From positions 1 through 17,358 of the forward strand of contig CAYGXL010000038.1 of assembly GCA_964353935.1 (NCBI GenBank): 17,358 nucleotides of DNA. The letters run 5' to 3'. Of the stretch, positions 1 through 6,770 are shown piece by piece (position 1 is the stretch's first letter; every line of letters starts with the position of its first letter). A program made the position numbers and the translations under genes. Source of the stretch: JAOUJD01 sp964353935 (GTDB lineage Bacteria; Pseudomonadota; Gammaproteobacteria; Burkholderiales; Burkholderiaceae_F). The notes below the pieces were generated by a model, which was not told the DNA's origin, ran no database searches, and saw only the letters and a list, made by a program, of their open reading frames with translations.

Positions 1-79
1 TGTCGCCCGCCGCGCGTCGCGTGGAGTCGAGGTACGCCGCAGCGCGGTCGGCGCGCAGGGGACTCGGCACAGCGACGGC

Positions 80-85
80 TAGACT
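80..85 (+). promoter_or_regulatory. candidate -10 box for the DSD1-type gene
   Basis: TAGACT matches the sigma-70 -10 consensus at four of six positions and ends six bases before the ATG at 92. That would put the transcription start at or next to the start codon. No good -35 hexamer lies 16-18 bases upstream and no Shine-Dalgarno sequence precedes the ATG. The call rests on the hexamer and its spacing only. Confidence 0.28.
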
Positions 86-91
86 CGCCCG

Positions 92-1228
92 ATGGACAAA
101 CGCTGGATCCCCGCGCGCGTCGGCGACGCGCTGGCCGACGTCGACACGCCGGCGCTGATCGTCGACCTCGACCGGTTCGACGCCAACATCGGGCGCCTGA
201 TGCAGGCCGTGGCCGGACGCGGCGTCCGCGTGCGGCCGCACGCCAAGAGCCACAAGTGCGTCGAGATCGCGCGGCGGCAGGTCGCCGCGGGCGCCGTCGG
301 CATCTGCGTGCAGAAGACCTCGGAGGCCGAGCCCTTCCTCGCCGGCGGCATCGCCGACGTGCTGGTGACCAACGAGGTCGTCGGCGCGCGCAAGCTCGCG
401 AACCTGGCCGCGCTCGCGGCCCGCTTTCCCGCCGCGCGCGTCGGCGTGTGCGTGGACGACGCGTCGGTCGTCGAGCCGCTCGGCAAGGCGTGCGATCGCG
501 CGGCGGCGCGCGTCGACGTCTACATCGAACTCGACGTCGGCCACGACCGTGCGGGCGTCGCCGATCCCGGCGCAGCGGTCGCGCTCGCGCGCGCGGTCGC
601 CGCGCAGCCGAGCCTGGACCTGCGCGGACTGCAGGCGTACTTCGGATCCGCGCAGCATCGCCGCGGCGTCGAAGAACGACGCCGGGCGATCGAGTCAGCC
701 GCCGCGCTCGCGCGGGCCGCCCGTGATGCGCTGCGCGCCGCCGGGCTGCCGTGCGACGCCGTCACCGGCGCGGGCACCGGCACCTTCCTCTTCGAGGCCG
801 CCAGCGGCGTGTACACGGAGATCCAGCCGGGCTCGTACATCCTGATGGACGTCGATTACGCGAAGAACGAGCAGGACCCGCGCTGGCCGACGTTCGACCA
901 GTCGCTGTTCATCCTGGCCACGGTGATGAGCCGGCGCCACGACGCGAGCGGCGATCGCGCCACCCTGGACGCCGGGCTGAAGGCGTTCTCGACCGACTCC
1001 GGGCCGGCGCAGCCGGCGTTCGCGGGGTGGTCGGTGCGCGGCGTGTCGGACGAGCACACGGTCCTGGATCGCATCGGCGACGGGCCCGCGCTCGCGCTGG
1101 GCGACAAGGTGCGGCTGGTTCCGGGCCACATCGATCCCACCGTGAACCTGCACGAGTGGATCGTCGCGGTGCGAAGCGACCGTGTCGAAGCCGTCTGGCC
1201 GGTCGACGCGCGCGGCGCCGTGTACTGA
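92..1228 (+). CDS. DSD1-family PLP-dependent enzyme, likely D-threonine / 3-hydroxy-D-aspartate aldolase type
   Basis: This 378-residue protein has the fold-type III layout of the DSD1 / D-threonine aldolase family: an alanine-racemase-like PLP barrel followed by a C-terminal beta domain. The motif RPHAKSHK places the probable PLP-binding lysine at K52. The C-terminal motif GHIDPTVNLHEW gives H346 and D348 as metal ligands. Known D-threonine aldolases use His-x-Asp, whereas characterised eukaryotic D-serine dehydratases use His-x-Cys, so I infer an aldolase cleaving D-beta-hydroxy amino acids to glycine or similar plus an aldehyde. Length is normal for the family and no signal peptide is visible, so it should be cytoplasmic. 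The ATG at 92 has no clear ribosome binding site. A Bug binding protein follows after 86 bases on the same strand; whether they share a substrate cannot be told. The exact substrate is uncertain. Confidence 0.85.
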   Translation: MDKRWIPARVGDALADVDTPALIVDLDRFDANIGRLMQAVAGRGVRVRPHAKSHKCVEIARRQVAAGAVGICVQKTSEAEPFLAGGIADVLVTNEVVGARKLANLAALAARFPAARVGVCVDDASVVEPLGKACDRAAARVDVYIELDVGHDRAGVADPGAAVALARAVAAQPSLDLRGLQAYFGSAQHRRGVEERRRAIESAAALARAARDALRAAGLPCDAVTGAGTGTFLFEAASGVYTEIQPGSYILMDVDYAKNEQDPRWPTFDQSLFILATVMSRRHDASGDRATLDAGLKAFSTDSGPAQPAFAGWSVRGVSDEHTVLDRIGDGPALALGDKVRLVPGHIDPTVNLHEWIVAVRSDRVEAVWPVDARGAVY

Positions 1229-1314
1229 GTTTCCCCTAGGCGGAACGGGACCGCGCGGGCGCTACCATCGCGCGCAGCGGCACGCCGGTCGCCGCATGAC
1301 CAAGGAGACTCCCG

Positions 1315-2289
1315 ATGTCCTCGTTCCTTCGCCGGGCGGCGCTGTGCGTTCTTGCGCTCGGCACCCTCGCCTCCGCTCCCGCCTGGGCCCAGGCGTGGCC
1401 CAACAAGCCGATTCGCCTGGTCTCGGTGTTCCCGCCCGGCGGCTCGGTGGACCAGGTCGCGCGCATCCTCGCGCAGCAGCTGACGAAGCAGCTCGGCCAG
1501 AGCGTGGTCGTCGAGAACGTCGGCGGCGCATCGGGCTCGATCGGCACCGCGGCCGTCGCCCGGGCCGCGCCCGACGGCTACACCTTCGGCGTCGTGTTCG
1601 ACACGCACGGCACCAACCCGAGCCTGATCCCGAACATCCAGTTCGACACGCTGAAGGACCTCGCGCACGTCACGCTGATCGGCACGTCGCCGATGGCGCT
1701 CGTCGCGTCGAGCAAGTCGAAGTACGCCGGCGTGAAGGACTTGCTGGCCGACGCGCGCACCGTCAAGGGCATCAACATCGGCTCGATCGGCACCGGCAGC
1801 CTCGGTCACCTCGCGATGATCCAGGCCGGCAACCAGGGCGGCTGGTCGTGGACGCACGTTCCGTACCGCGGCGGCGGCCCGCTGATGAACGACACGGTCG
1901 CCGGCCACATGCCGCTCGCCATCGGGACGGTGTTCCTCGTGATGCCGCACGTGAAGGCGGGCACGGTGAAGCCGATGGCCGTCACCGGCGCGAAGCGCAA
2001 CGCGCAGCTGCCCGACACGCCGACGCTCGCCGAGGTCGGCATCAAGAACTTCGAAGCCCTCGCCTACTGGGGCGTGATCGCTCCCGCGAAGACTCCGTCG
2101 GACGTCGTCGACCGGATGAACGCCGAGATCCAGAAGGCGCTGAAGGAGCCCGCGGTCGCGGAGCGGCTCGCCGCGCAGGGCATGACGATCACCGCCCAGG
2201 GCCCCGCCGAGTTCAGCGCGTTCATGAAGAAGGAAATCGACCGCTGGTCGAAGATCGTGAAGGAGAACCGGATCTCCGCCGGTACGTGA
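1315..2289 (+). CDS. Bug-family periplasmic solute-binding protein (tripartite tricarboxylate transporter type)
   Basis: This 324-residue protein starts with a Sec signal peptide (hydrophobic residues about 8-22, likely cleavage after APAWA at residue 25). The mature part opens with the family-typical stretch WPNKPIRLVSVFPPGGSVDQ. Later signatures include the PDGYTFG-like segment, a VPYRGGGP motif and the LPDTPTLAEVG motif near the C-terminus. Such proteins bind carboxylates or related small organic compounds in the periplasm; many are orphans without their TctA/TctB membrane partners, and none is encoded nearby. AAGGAG at 1302-1307, seven bases before the ATG, fixes the start. The stop codon lies inside the first of three 22-bp tandem repeats, followed by an intrinsic terminator, so transcription probably ends here. 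The ligand cannot be predicted. Family call is firm. Confidence 0.93.
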   Translation: MSSFLRRAALCVLALGTLASAPAWAQAWPNKPIRLVSVFPPGGSVDQVARILAQQLTKQLGQSVVVENVGGASGSIGTAAVARAAPDGYTFGVVFDTHGTNPSLIPNIQFDTLKDLAHVTLIGTSPMALVASSKSKYAGVKDLLADARTVKGINIGSIGTGSLGHLAMIQAGNQGGWSWTHVPYRGGGPLMNDTVAGHMPLAIGTVFLVMPHVKAGTVKPMAVTGAKRNAQLPDTPTLAEVGIKNFEALAYWGVIAPAKTPSDVVDRMNAEIQKALKEPAVAERLAAQGMTITAQGPAEFSAFMKKEIDRWSKIVKENRISAGT

Positions 2290-2351
2290 CCTTCTTCACG
2301 CCGGAAGGTGACCTTCTTCACTCTGGAACCTGACCTTCTTCACCCTGGAAG
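2286..2351. repeat. three tandem 22-bp repeats
   Basis: Three head-to-tail units at 2286-2307, 2308-2329 and 2330-2351 share the core TGACCTTCTTCAC and then a tail of the form NCNGGAAN. Divergence is only a few bases, mostly in the tail. The core has GTGA/TCAC at its ends in the first two units, and a 13-base near-palindrome (GAAGGT, G, ACCTTC) spans the first junction at 2304-2316. The first unit contains the TGA stop of the Bug gene and the third runs into the terminator stem. Confidence 0.93.
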
Positions 2352-2377
2352 CCCGCCTCCGCCGCGGGCTTTTTTTC
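2349..2377 (+). terminator. intrinsic terminator after the Bug gene
   Basis: A perfect stem AAGCCCGC (2349-2356) pairs with GCGGGCTT (2364-2371) around a seven-base loop, and a run of seven T begins at 2370. This is the clearest Rho-independent terminator in the window. It separates the Bug gene and its downstream repeats from the iron-sulfur protein gene. Confidence 0.9.
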
Positions 2378-2417
2378 CGCCTCGACGGGTTGACCGGCGT
2401 CAGTCCCGCCCGCGTTC

Positions 2418-2437
2418 ACGGCCGGACAATCGGCCGT
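2418..2437. other. perfect inverted repeat upstream of the iron-sulfur protein gene
   Basis: ACGGCCG (2418-2424) and CGGCCGT (2431-2437) are exact reverse complements around the six bases GACAAT. The structure lies 28 bases before the ATG at 2466. It could be an operator or an RNA hairpin in the leader. The loop sequence resembles a -10 box (four of six), but I found no matching -35. Function is unknown. Confidence 0.55.
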
Positions 2438-2465
2438 CGCCTCACTCCCGCATGCCGGGCGCACG

Positions 2466-4457
2466 ATGAGTCCCCTCTTCATCTCGTTGCTGATGGTCGC
2501 CGGCTTCGCCGCGTTCGGCGCGATGGCGTGGCGCAAGCTGGCGATCGTCGCCGCGCTCGCCCCGGACAACCGCTTCGACCGGCTCGGCGAGCGAACGCTG
2601 CGCCTGATGAAAATGGGCATCGGCCAGTCGCGGCTGCTCACCGGCGACTTCCGTCCCGGGCTGATGCACGCGGTGATCTTCGTCGGCTTCATGACGCTGC
2701 TGGTCCGGAAGCTGCATCTCATCGTGATCGGCTACTGGCCCGAGGCGGTGATTCCCGGCGCGTTCGGTGCGGGCTACACCGCCTGGAAGGACTTCGTCGA
2801 ACTGGCCGTGCTGATCGCGGTCGGCTTCGGCTTCTGGCGCCGCTTCGTGCACCGTCCGCGCCGGCTCGAGCCCAACCGCGAGGCGGTGCTGGTGCTCGGC
2901 CTGATCGCGCTGATCATGGTCACCGACTTCGCGTTCGACGCGTTCCGGTTCGCCAAGCTCGCACCGACCAGCGCCGGCATCGCGCATGAGGAAGCCTGGG
3001 CATGGATCGGCGGCCCTCTCGCAGACGTCGTGCGCGGACTCTCGCCGGGCGTCGTCGACATCGGCTATCACCTCTTCTACTGGGTGCAGATGCTGACGGT
3101 GTTCACCTTCCTGGCGATCCTGCCGATCGGCGAACACTTCCACATCGTCACCGCGCTGCCGGTCGTGTTCTTCGGACGCGACGCGCCGCTGAACCGCGTG
3201 CCCGGTGTCGACCTCGCGCCGCTCGCCGAGGACGACGTCGATCCCGACCAGCTCGCGATCGGAGCGAAGACCGCGCTCGACCTCACATGGAAGGAAGGCC
3301 TCGACGCCTTCACCTGCACCGAGTGCGGCCGCTGCAAGGACGCCTGCCCGACCTTCCTCACCGGCAAGCCGCTGTCGCTGAAGTGGGTCAACGACGCGGT
3401 GAAGCATCACCTCGTCGACCAGCGGGAGACCATCAAGGCGGGCGCGCGCGACAAGCTGCCGGCGCTCATCAGCGGGCCGATCAGCGAAGAGACGCTGTGG
3501 TCGTGCACCACCTGCGGCTACTGCGAGGTCGCGTGCCCGATCGGCATCGAGCACCTGTCGAAATTCTTCCGCCTGCGGCAGCGGCAGGTGATGATGGAAG
3601 GCGAGTTCCCGTCCGAGTTGAACAAGTTGTTCCAGGCGTACGAGTCGGCCGGCAATCCGTGGGGCCTCGACGCCGGATCGCGCGGCGACTGGGCGAAGTC
3701 GCTCGGCGTGCCCATCGTGTCGACACCGGACGAGGTGGCCGGGCTCGACTACCTGTACTACGTCGGTTCGGCGTCGTCGTTCGACCCGCGCGGGCAGAAG
3801 ATCGCGCGCGCGTTCGTCAAGGTCGCCCAGGCCGCTGGAGTCAGGATCGGCGTCCTCGGCAAGGGTGAAGGCTCGACCGGCGAGTGCGTGCGCCGGCTCG
3901 GCAACGAGGTGGTCTTCCAGGGACTGGCGGGCGCGCTGGTCGACAAGCTGAACGGCATCGGCGCGAAGCGCATCGTCACCACCGATCCGCACGCGTTCAA
4001 CGCGCTGAAGAACGAACTCGGCGAGTTCGGCGGGCACTACGACGTCGTGCACCACACGCAGGCGATCGATGCCTGGATCACGTCGGGGCGGCTGAAGGTG
4101 AAGCCGACGCACGAGCGCGTGATCTATCACGAGCCGTGCTACCTCGGGCGCCACAACGAGGTGTACGAGGCCCCGCGCCGCATCCTGTACGCGGTGTCGA
4201 AGGACGGCCCGCTCGAGTTCGAACTGGCGCGCGACAAGGCCATGTGCTGCGGCGCCGGCGGCGGCCGCATGTGGCTGGAGGAAACGACCGGCACGCGCAT
4301 CAACGTGCTGCGCGCCGAGCAGGCGATGGAGAAGTCGCCTTCGACGGTGGCGACCGCGTGCCCCTACTGCGCGGTGATGGTCGGCGACGGCCTCGCGCAG
4401 GTCAACGACAAGGTCCCCGCGCGCGACATCGCCGAGCTCGTCGCGGACGCGCTCTGA
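2466..4457 (+). CDS. membrane-anchored iron-sulfur protein, NarI-like domain fused to HdrD/CCG-type domains (FadF/EMO-like)
   Basis: The 663-residue protein has about five membrane segments in residues 3-220 with histidines (H68, H84, H202, H224, H226) that could bind heme b. Two 4Fe-4S motifs follow at C284/C287/C290/C294 and C347/C350/C353/C357, then two CCG domains. The second CCG domain is intact (C558, C594-C595, C632/C635). The first has Ser435 where this family normally has cysteine and DPHA (507-510) where it normally has CPHC. This architecture matches FadF/YwjF and EMO-type proteins, which pass electrons from electron-transfer flavoprotein to the quinone pool, and the DgcB type; I infer such a role at the inner membrane. 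No etf or acyl-CoA dehydrogenase gene is in the window. No clear Shine-Dalgarno precedes the start. It ends 37 bases from the convergent FAH-family gene. Confidence 0.85.
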   Translation: MSPLFISLLMVAGFAAFGAMAWRKLAIVAALAPDNRFDRLGERTLRLMKMGIGQSRLLTGDFRPGLMHAVIFVGFMTLLVRKLHLIVIGYWPEAVIPGAFGAGYTAWKDFVELAVLIAVGFGFWRRFVHRPRRLEPNREAVLVLGLIALIMVTDFAFDAFRFAKLAPTSAGIAHEEAWAWIGGPLADVVRGLSPGVVDIGYHLFYWVQMLTVFTFLAILPIGEHFHIVTALPVVFFGRDAPLNRVPGVDLAPLAEDDVDPDQLAIGAKTALDLTWKEGLDAFTCTECGRCKDACPTFLTGKPLSLKWVNDAVKHHLVDQRETIKAGARDKLPALISGPISEETLWSCTTCGYCEVACPIGIEHLSKFFRLRQRQVMMEGEFPSELNKLFQAYESAGNPWGLDAGSRGDWAKSLGVPIVSTPDEVAGLDYLYYVGSASSFDPRGQKIARAFVKVAQAAGVRIGVLGKGEGSTGECVRRLGNEVVFQGLAGALVDKLNGIGAKRIVTTDPHAFNALKNELGEFGGHYDVVHHTQAIDAWITSGRLKVKPTHERVIYHEPCYLGRHNEVYEAPRRILYAVSKDGPLEFELARDKAMCCGAGGGRMWLEETTGTRINVLRAEQAMEKSPSTVATACPYCAVMVGDGLAQVNDKVPARDIAELVADAL

Positions 4458-4475
4458 TTCGCTTTCGGCTACGAC

Positions 4476-4499
4476 GCTGACGGGCGGCGCGGCGTCAGC
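4476..4499. other. stem-loop between convergent genes
   Basis: GCTGACG (4476-4482) pairs with CGTCAGC (4493-4499) across ten G/C bases. It lies between two convergent genes and covers the stop codon of the FAH-family gene (4495-4497). There is no T run on either strand, so it is at best a weak or Rho-assisted bidirectional terminator, or an mRNA 3' end stabiliser. Confidence 0.4.
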
Positions 4500-5340
4500 C
4501 GTGCGCGCGCACGCGCTGCCGCTGCTCGCCCAGCCCCGCGACGCCGAGCGTGACGACGTCGCCCGGCTTCAGGTACCGCGGCGGCTTGCGTCCCATCCCG
4601 ACGCCCGGCGGCGTTCCGGTCGCGATGACGTCGCCCGGCAGCAGCGTCATGAAGTGGCTGACGTAGCTGACGAGGTGCGCCACGCCGAAGATCATCGTGC
4701 GCGTGCTGCCGCGCTGCATCGGCTCGCCGTTCACATCCAGCCAGAGGTCGAGCGCCTGCGGATCAGGCACCTCGTCGCGCGTGACGAGCCACGGTCCGAT
4801 CGGGCCGAACGTGTCGCAGCCCTTGCCGCGGTCCCACTGCCCTCCGCGCTCGAGCTGGAAGTTGCGCTCCGACACGTCGTTGACGACGCAGTAGCCGGCC
4901 ACGTGATCGAGCGCCTTCGCCTCCGGCACGTACTGCGCCTTCGTGCCGATCACGACGCCGAGCTCGACCTCCCAGTCGGTCTTGGTCGAGCCGCGCGGGA
5001 TGACCAGGTCGTCGCCCGGGCCCGTGATGCACGTCGTCGCCTTCAGGAACACGATCGGCTCGGACGGCGCGGCCAGGCCCGCTTCGGCGGCGTGGTCGGC
5101 GTAGTTCAATCCGATCGCCACCAGCTTGCTGATGCCGAGGAACGGCACGCCGAGCCGCGGGGTGCCGCGCACCAGCGGCAGCGACGCCGGGTCGAGCTTC
5201 CTCAACCGCGCCAGCGCCGCGTCCGACAGGTGTTCGCTGGTGATGTGCTCGATCACGCCCGACAGGTCGCGCAGCCGTCCGTGGGCGTCGAGCATGCCGG
5301 GCCTCTCGCGTCCGGCCGGTCCGTACCGCAGCAGCTTCAT
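4495..5340 (-). CDS. fumarylacetoacetate hydrolase (FAH) family protein
   Basis: This 281-residue protein has a small N-terminal domain (about 1-65) and the FAH catalytic fold. Visible signatures are GLNYADHAAEAG (78-89), the metal ligands E124 and E126 in WEVELGVVIG, D155 in VVNDVSERN, the RGKGCDTFGPIGPW segment (171-184) and ATGTPPGVG near 240-248. Members hydrolyse or decarboxylate C-C bonds next to carbonyls with Mg2+ or Mn2+, for example acylpyruvate hydrolysis, oxaloacetate decarboxylation or aromatic meta-cleavage steps; the substrate here is not determinable. It is cytoplasmic, with no signal peptide. GAGGAG lies a few bases upstream of the ATG. It is the last gene of a probable minus-strand operon, 43 bases after a CMD-like gene. 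That pairing suggests catabolism of an aromatic or keto-acid compound, which is inference. Confidence 0.92.
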   Translation of the reverse strand: MKLLRYGPAGRERPGMLDAHGRLRDLSGVIEHITSEHLSDAALARLRKLDPASLPLVRGTPRLGVPFLGISKLVAIGLNYADHAAEAGLAAPSEPIVFLKATTCITGPGDDLVIPRGSTKTDWEVELGVVIGTKAQYVPEAKALDHVAGYCVVNDVSERNFQLERGGQWDRGKGCDTFGPIGPWLVTRDEVPDPQALDLWLDVNGEPMQRGSTRTMIFGVAHLVSYVSHFMTLLPGDVIATGTPPGVGMGRKPPRYLKPGDVVTLGVAGLGEQRQRVRAHG

Positions 5341-5383
5341 CGCCTCTCCTCGTTGCCTCGTTCGATCCCGGGTCGGGTCTCGA

Positions 5384-5914
5384 TCAGGTCTCGGGCGTCA
5401 CGTCGAGCGCCACGAGGAACCGCGCGACCATGTTGTAGGCGGCGGTCGACGCCACCAGCTCCACCAGCTCGGTCGGCGACAGCCGGCGCTTCAGCTCGTC
5501 GAACAGCGCGTCCGGAACCTGCACGTGGCGCGTGCTCGCGATCGCGAAGCGGATCACGGCGCGCTGCAGGTCGTCGTACAGCGGGCTCGCCGCGGCGGCG
5601 TCCGGATCGTCGAGGATCGCCAGTTGCGCGTCGGTGGCGCCGGCCTTCTTCAGCTCGGGGGCGTGGTGGTGATACTCGTACTGCGCGCCGGTGAGCCGCG
5701 CGACGACGCAGATCGCCAGTTCGCGCAGGAACGGCGCGAGCGAGATTTCCTGCCGCAGCGCGCGCAGGTAACCGTTCCAGCCGCGCGCGAGCGGCTCGCT
5801 CCACAGCAGCATGCGGTCAAGGTTGATCAGCGTGCCGCCACGGCGCGCCTCGATCGACTTCACCAGTTCCTCGTTGCGCGGCGCCGCCTCGGGCGTCCAG
5901 GGTTCGATGCGCAT
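5384..5914 (-). CDS. carboxymuconolactone decarboxylase (CMD/AhpD-like) family protein
   Basis: This 176-residue, all-helical protein carries the core motif ELAICVVARLTGAQYEYHHHAPELKKAG (residues 65-92). In CMD and AhpD relatives this is the active-site helix region with conserved Glu and His. The AhpD-type CxxC disulfide pair is absent (only C69 is present), so it is more like the CMD-type decarboxylase or uncharacterised relatives than an alkylhydroperoxidase. A second helical segment (PLYDDLQRAVIRFAIAS, 111-127) is also typical. A GAGAGGA stretch about nine bases upstream supports the ATG at 5914. It follows the lipoprotein-DUF350 gene by 21 bases and precedes the FAH-family gene by 43 bases, all on the minus strand. 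Family is confident; substrate is unknown. Confidence 0.88.
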   Translation of the reverse strand: MRIEPWTPEAAPRNEELVKSIEARRGGTLINLDRMLLWSEPLARGWNGYLRALRQEISLAPFLRELAICVVARLTGAQYEYHHHAPELKKAGATDAQLAILDDPDAAAASPLYDDLQRAVIRFAIASTRHVQVPDALFDELKRRLSPTELVELVASTAAYNMVARFLVALDVTPET

Positions 5915-5935
5915 GTCTTCGGGTTCCTCTCGTGT

Positions 5936-6742
5936 TCACAACGTCATGCAGGCGGCGTTGAGGATACCGACCGAGACCGCGACGGCCCCGAGGAACACGC
6001 CGCTGGCGACCTGCCCGTCGCGCATGCGCCGCACGAGCGAGGACAGCATCAGCCGCAGGCCCACGAGGACGAGCAACTGCGCCAGCAGCGCTACGCTGCC
6101 CCAGGCGAGCATGTCGAGCAGCGCCTCGCTGCGGATCACCGCGCTCGCCAGGGGCAGCGCGAAGCCGACGAACGCGCCTGTCATGCCGGCCGCGGCAGCG
6201 ACATTGCCCTCGGCAATCAGCCGCATGTCGCGCCGCGCGGCGAGCGCGACGTAGGCGGCCAGGCCGAGCGCAAGCAGCATCAGGATGATGCCGAAGCAGG
6301 CGATGAAGTACGGCAGGTCCGCGAGGGATTCGGTTACGGTGCTCGGCATGGTCGCGCCCTTTGGAGTCGATGGAGCCGGGCGGAGCCCGTCAGGCGCGCC
6401 GTCGCGCGCCGTGCGTTCCCTGGCCGTTCCGATCGACCGGCCCTGGCGCGGCGAGTCCAGCGAGCCCGCGCTGCCGGACCGATCTTCCGCACCCACGGCG
6501 TCGCGGCGCGCGGACTCGCGGGCATTCTGCGGATACGCCGGTCCCCGGAACACGACCATGCCACCCGAATAGCCGGAGCTCTGCACGCGGTCGCAGTTGC
6601 CGGGCCGGCCCCAGTCGGCCGCGCAGTCCTCGAGCGTCGCGTAGTGATCGCGCACCAGCGGCCCGGGTTCTTCGCTGCAACCGGAGAGGCCCGCGGCGAT
6701 CAACGCCAGGCCCACGAGACAGGTGACGCGGCTTCGACTCAT
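5936..6742 (-). CDS. lipoprotein domain joined to a DUF350 (YjfL-like) membrane domain
   Basis: One open frame of 268 residues joins two normally separate proteins. Residues 1-22 are a lipoprotein signal (LSGC, C22). Residues 23-75 are a short Cys-containing domain (C40, C50; RGPAY motif) resembling the YgiB/DUF1190 group. Residues 80-131 are an Arg/Gly/Ser/Pro-rich linker. Residues 142-267 hold four membrane helices of the DUF350 type. In enterobacteria, DUF1190 and DUF350 genes (yjfM, yjfL) are neighbours, so a joined pair is plausible. However, the residue after the lipid cysteine is Ser, which by the E. coli rule sends lipoproteins to the outer membrane and conflicts with a fused inner-membrane domain. 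An internal ATG at 6347-6349 (M132) with AAAGGG just upstream could start DUF350 alone (5936-6349). AAGGGA precedes the ATG at 6742. It lies 28 bases after mrp. Molecular function is unknown. Confidence 0.75.
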   Translation of the reverse strand: MSRSRVTCLVGLALIAAGLSGCSEEPGPLVRDHYATLEDCAADWGRPGNCDRVQSSGYSGGMVVFRGPAYPQNARESARRDAVGAEDRSGSAGSLDSPRQGRSIGTARERTARDGAPDGLRPAPSTPKGATMPSTVTESLADLPYFIACFGIILMLLALGLAAYVALAARRDMRLIAEGNVAAAAGMTGAFVGFALPLASAVIRSEALLDMLAWGSVALLAQLLVLVGLRLMLSSLVRRMRDGQVASGVFLGAVAVSVGILNAACMTL

Positions 6743-6770
6743 CGATCCCTTCGCGCGCGGGCCGACGGGG

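Noticed and set aside
2286..2351. CRISPR array
   Set aside because: The repeat units touch each other without spacers, there are only three, and no cas gene is present.
2442..4154. Long minus-strand open frame (570 codons) opposite the iron-sulfur protein gene
   Set aside because: Its product is Arg/Asp/His/Val-rich with no domain, and the plus strand encodes clear Fe-S motifs. It is an antisense shadow of GC-rich coding.
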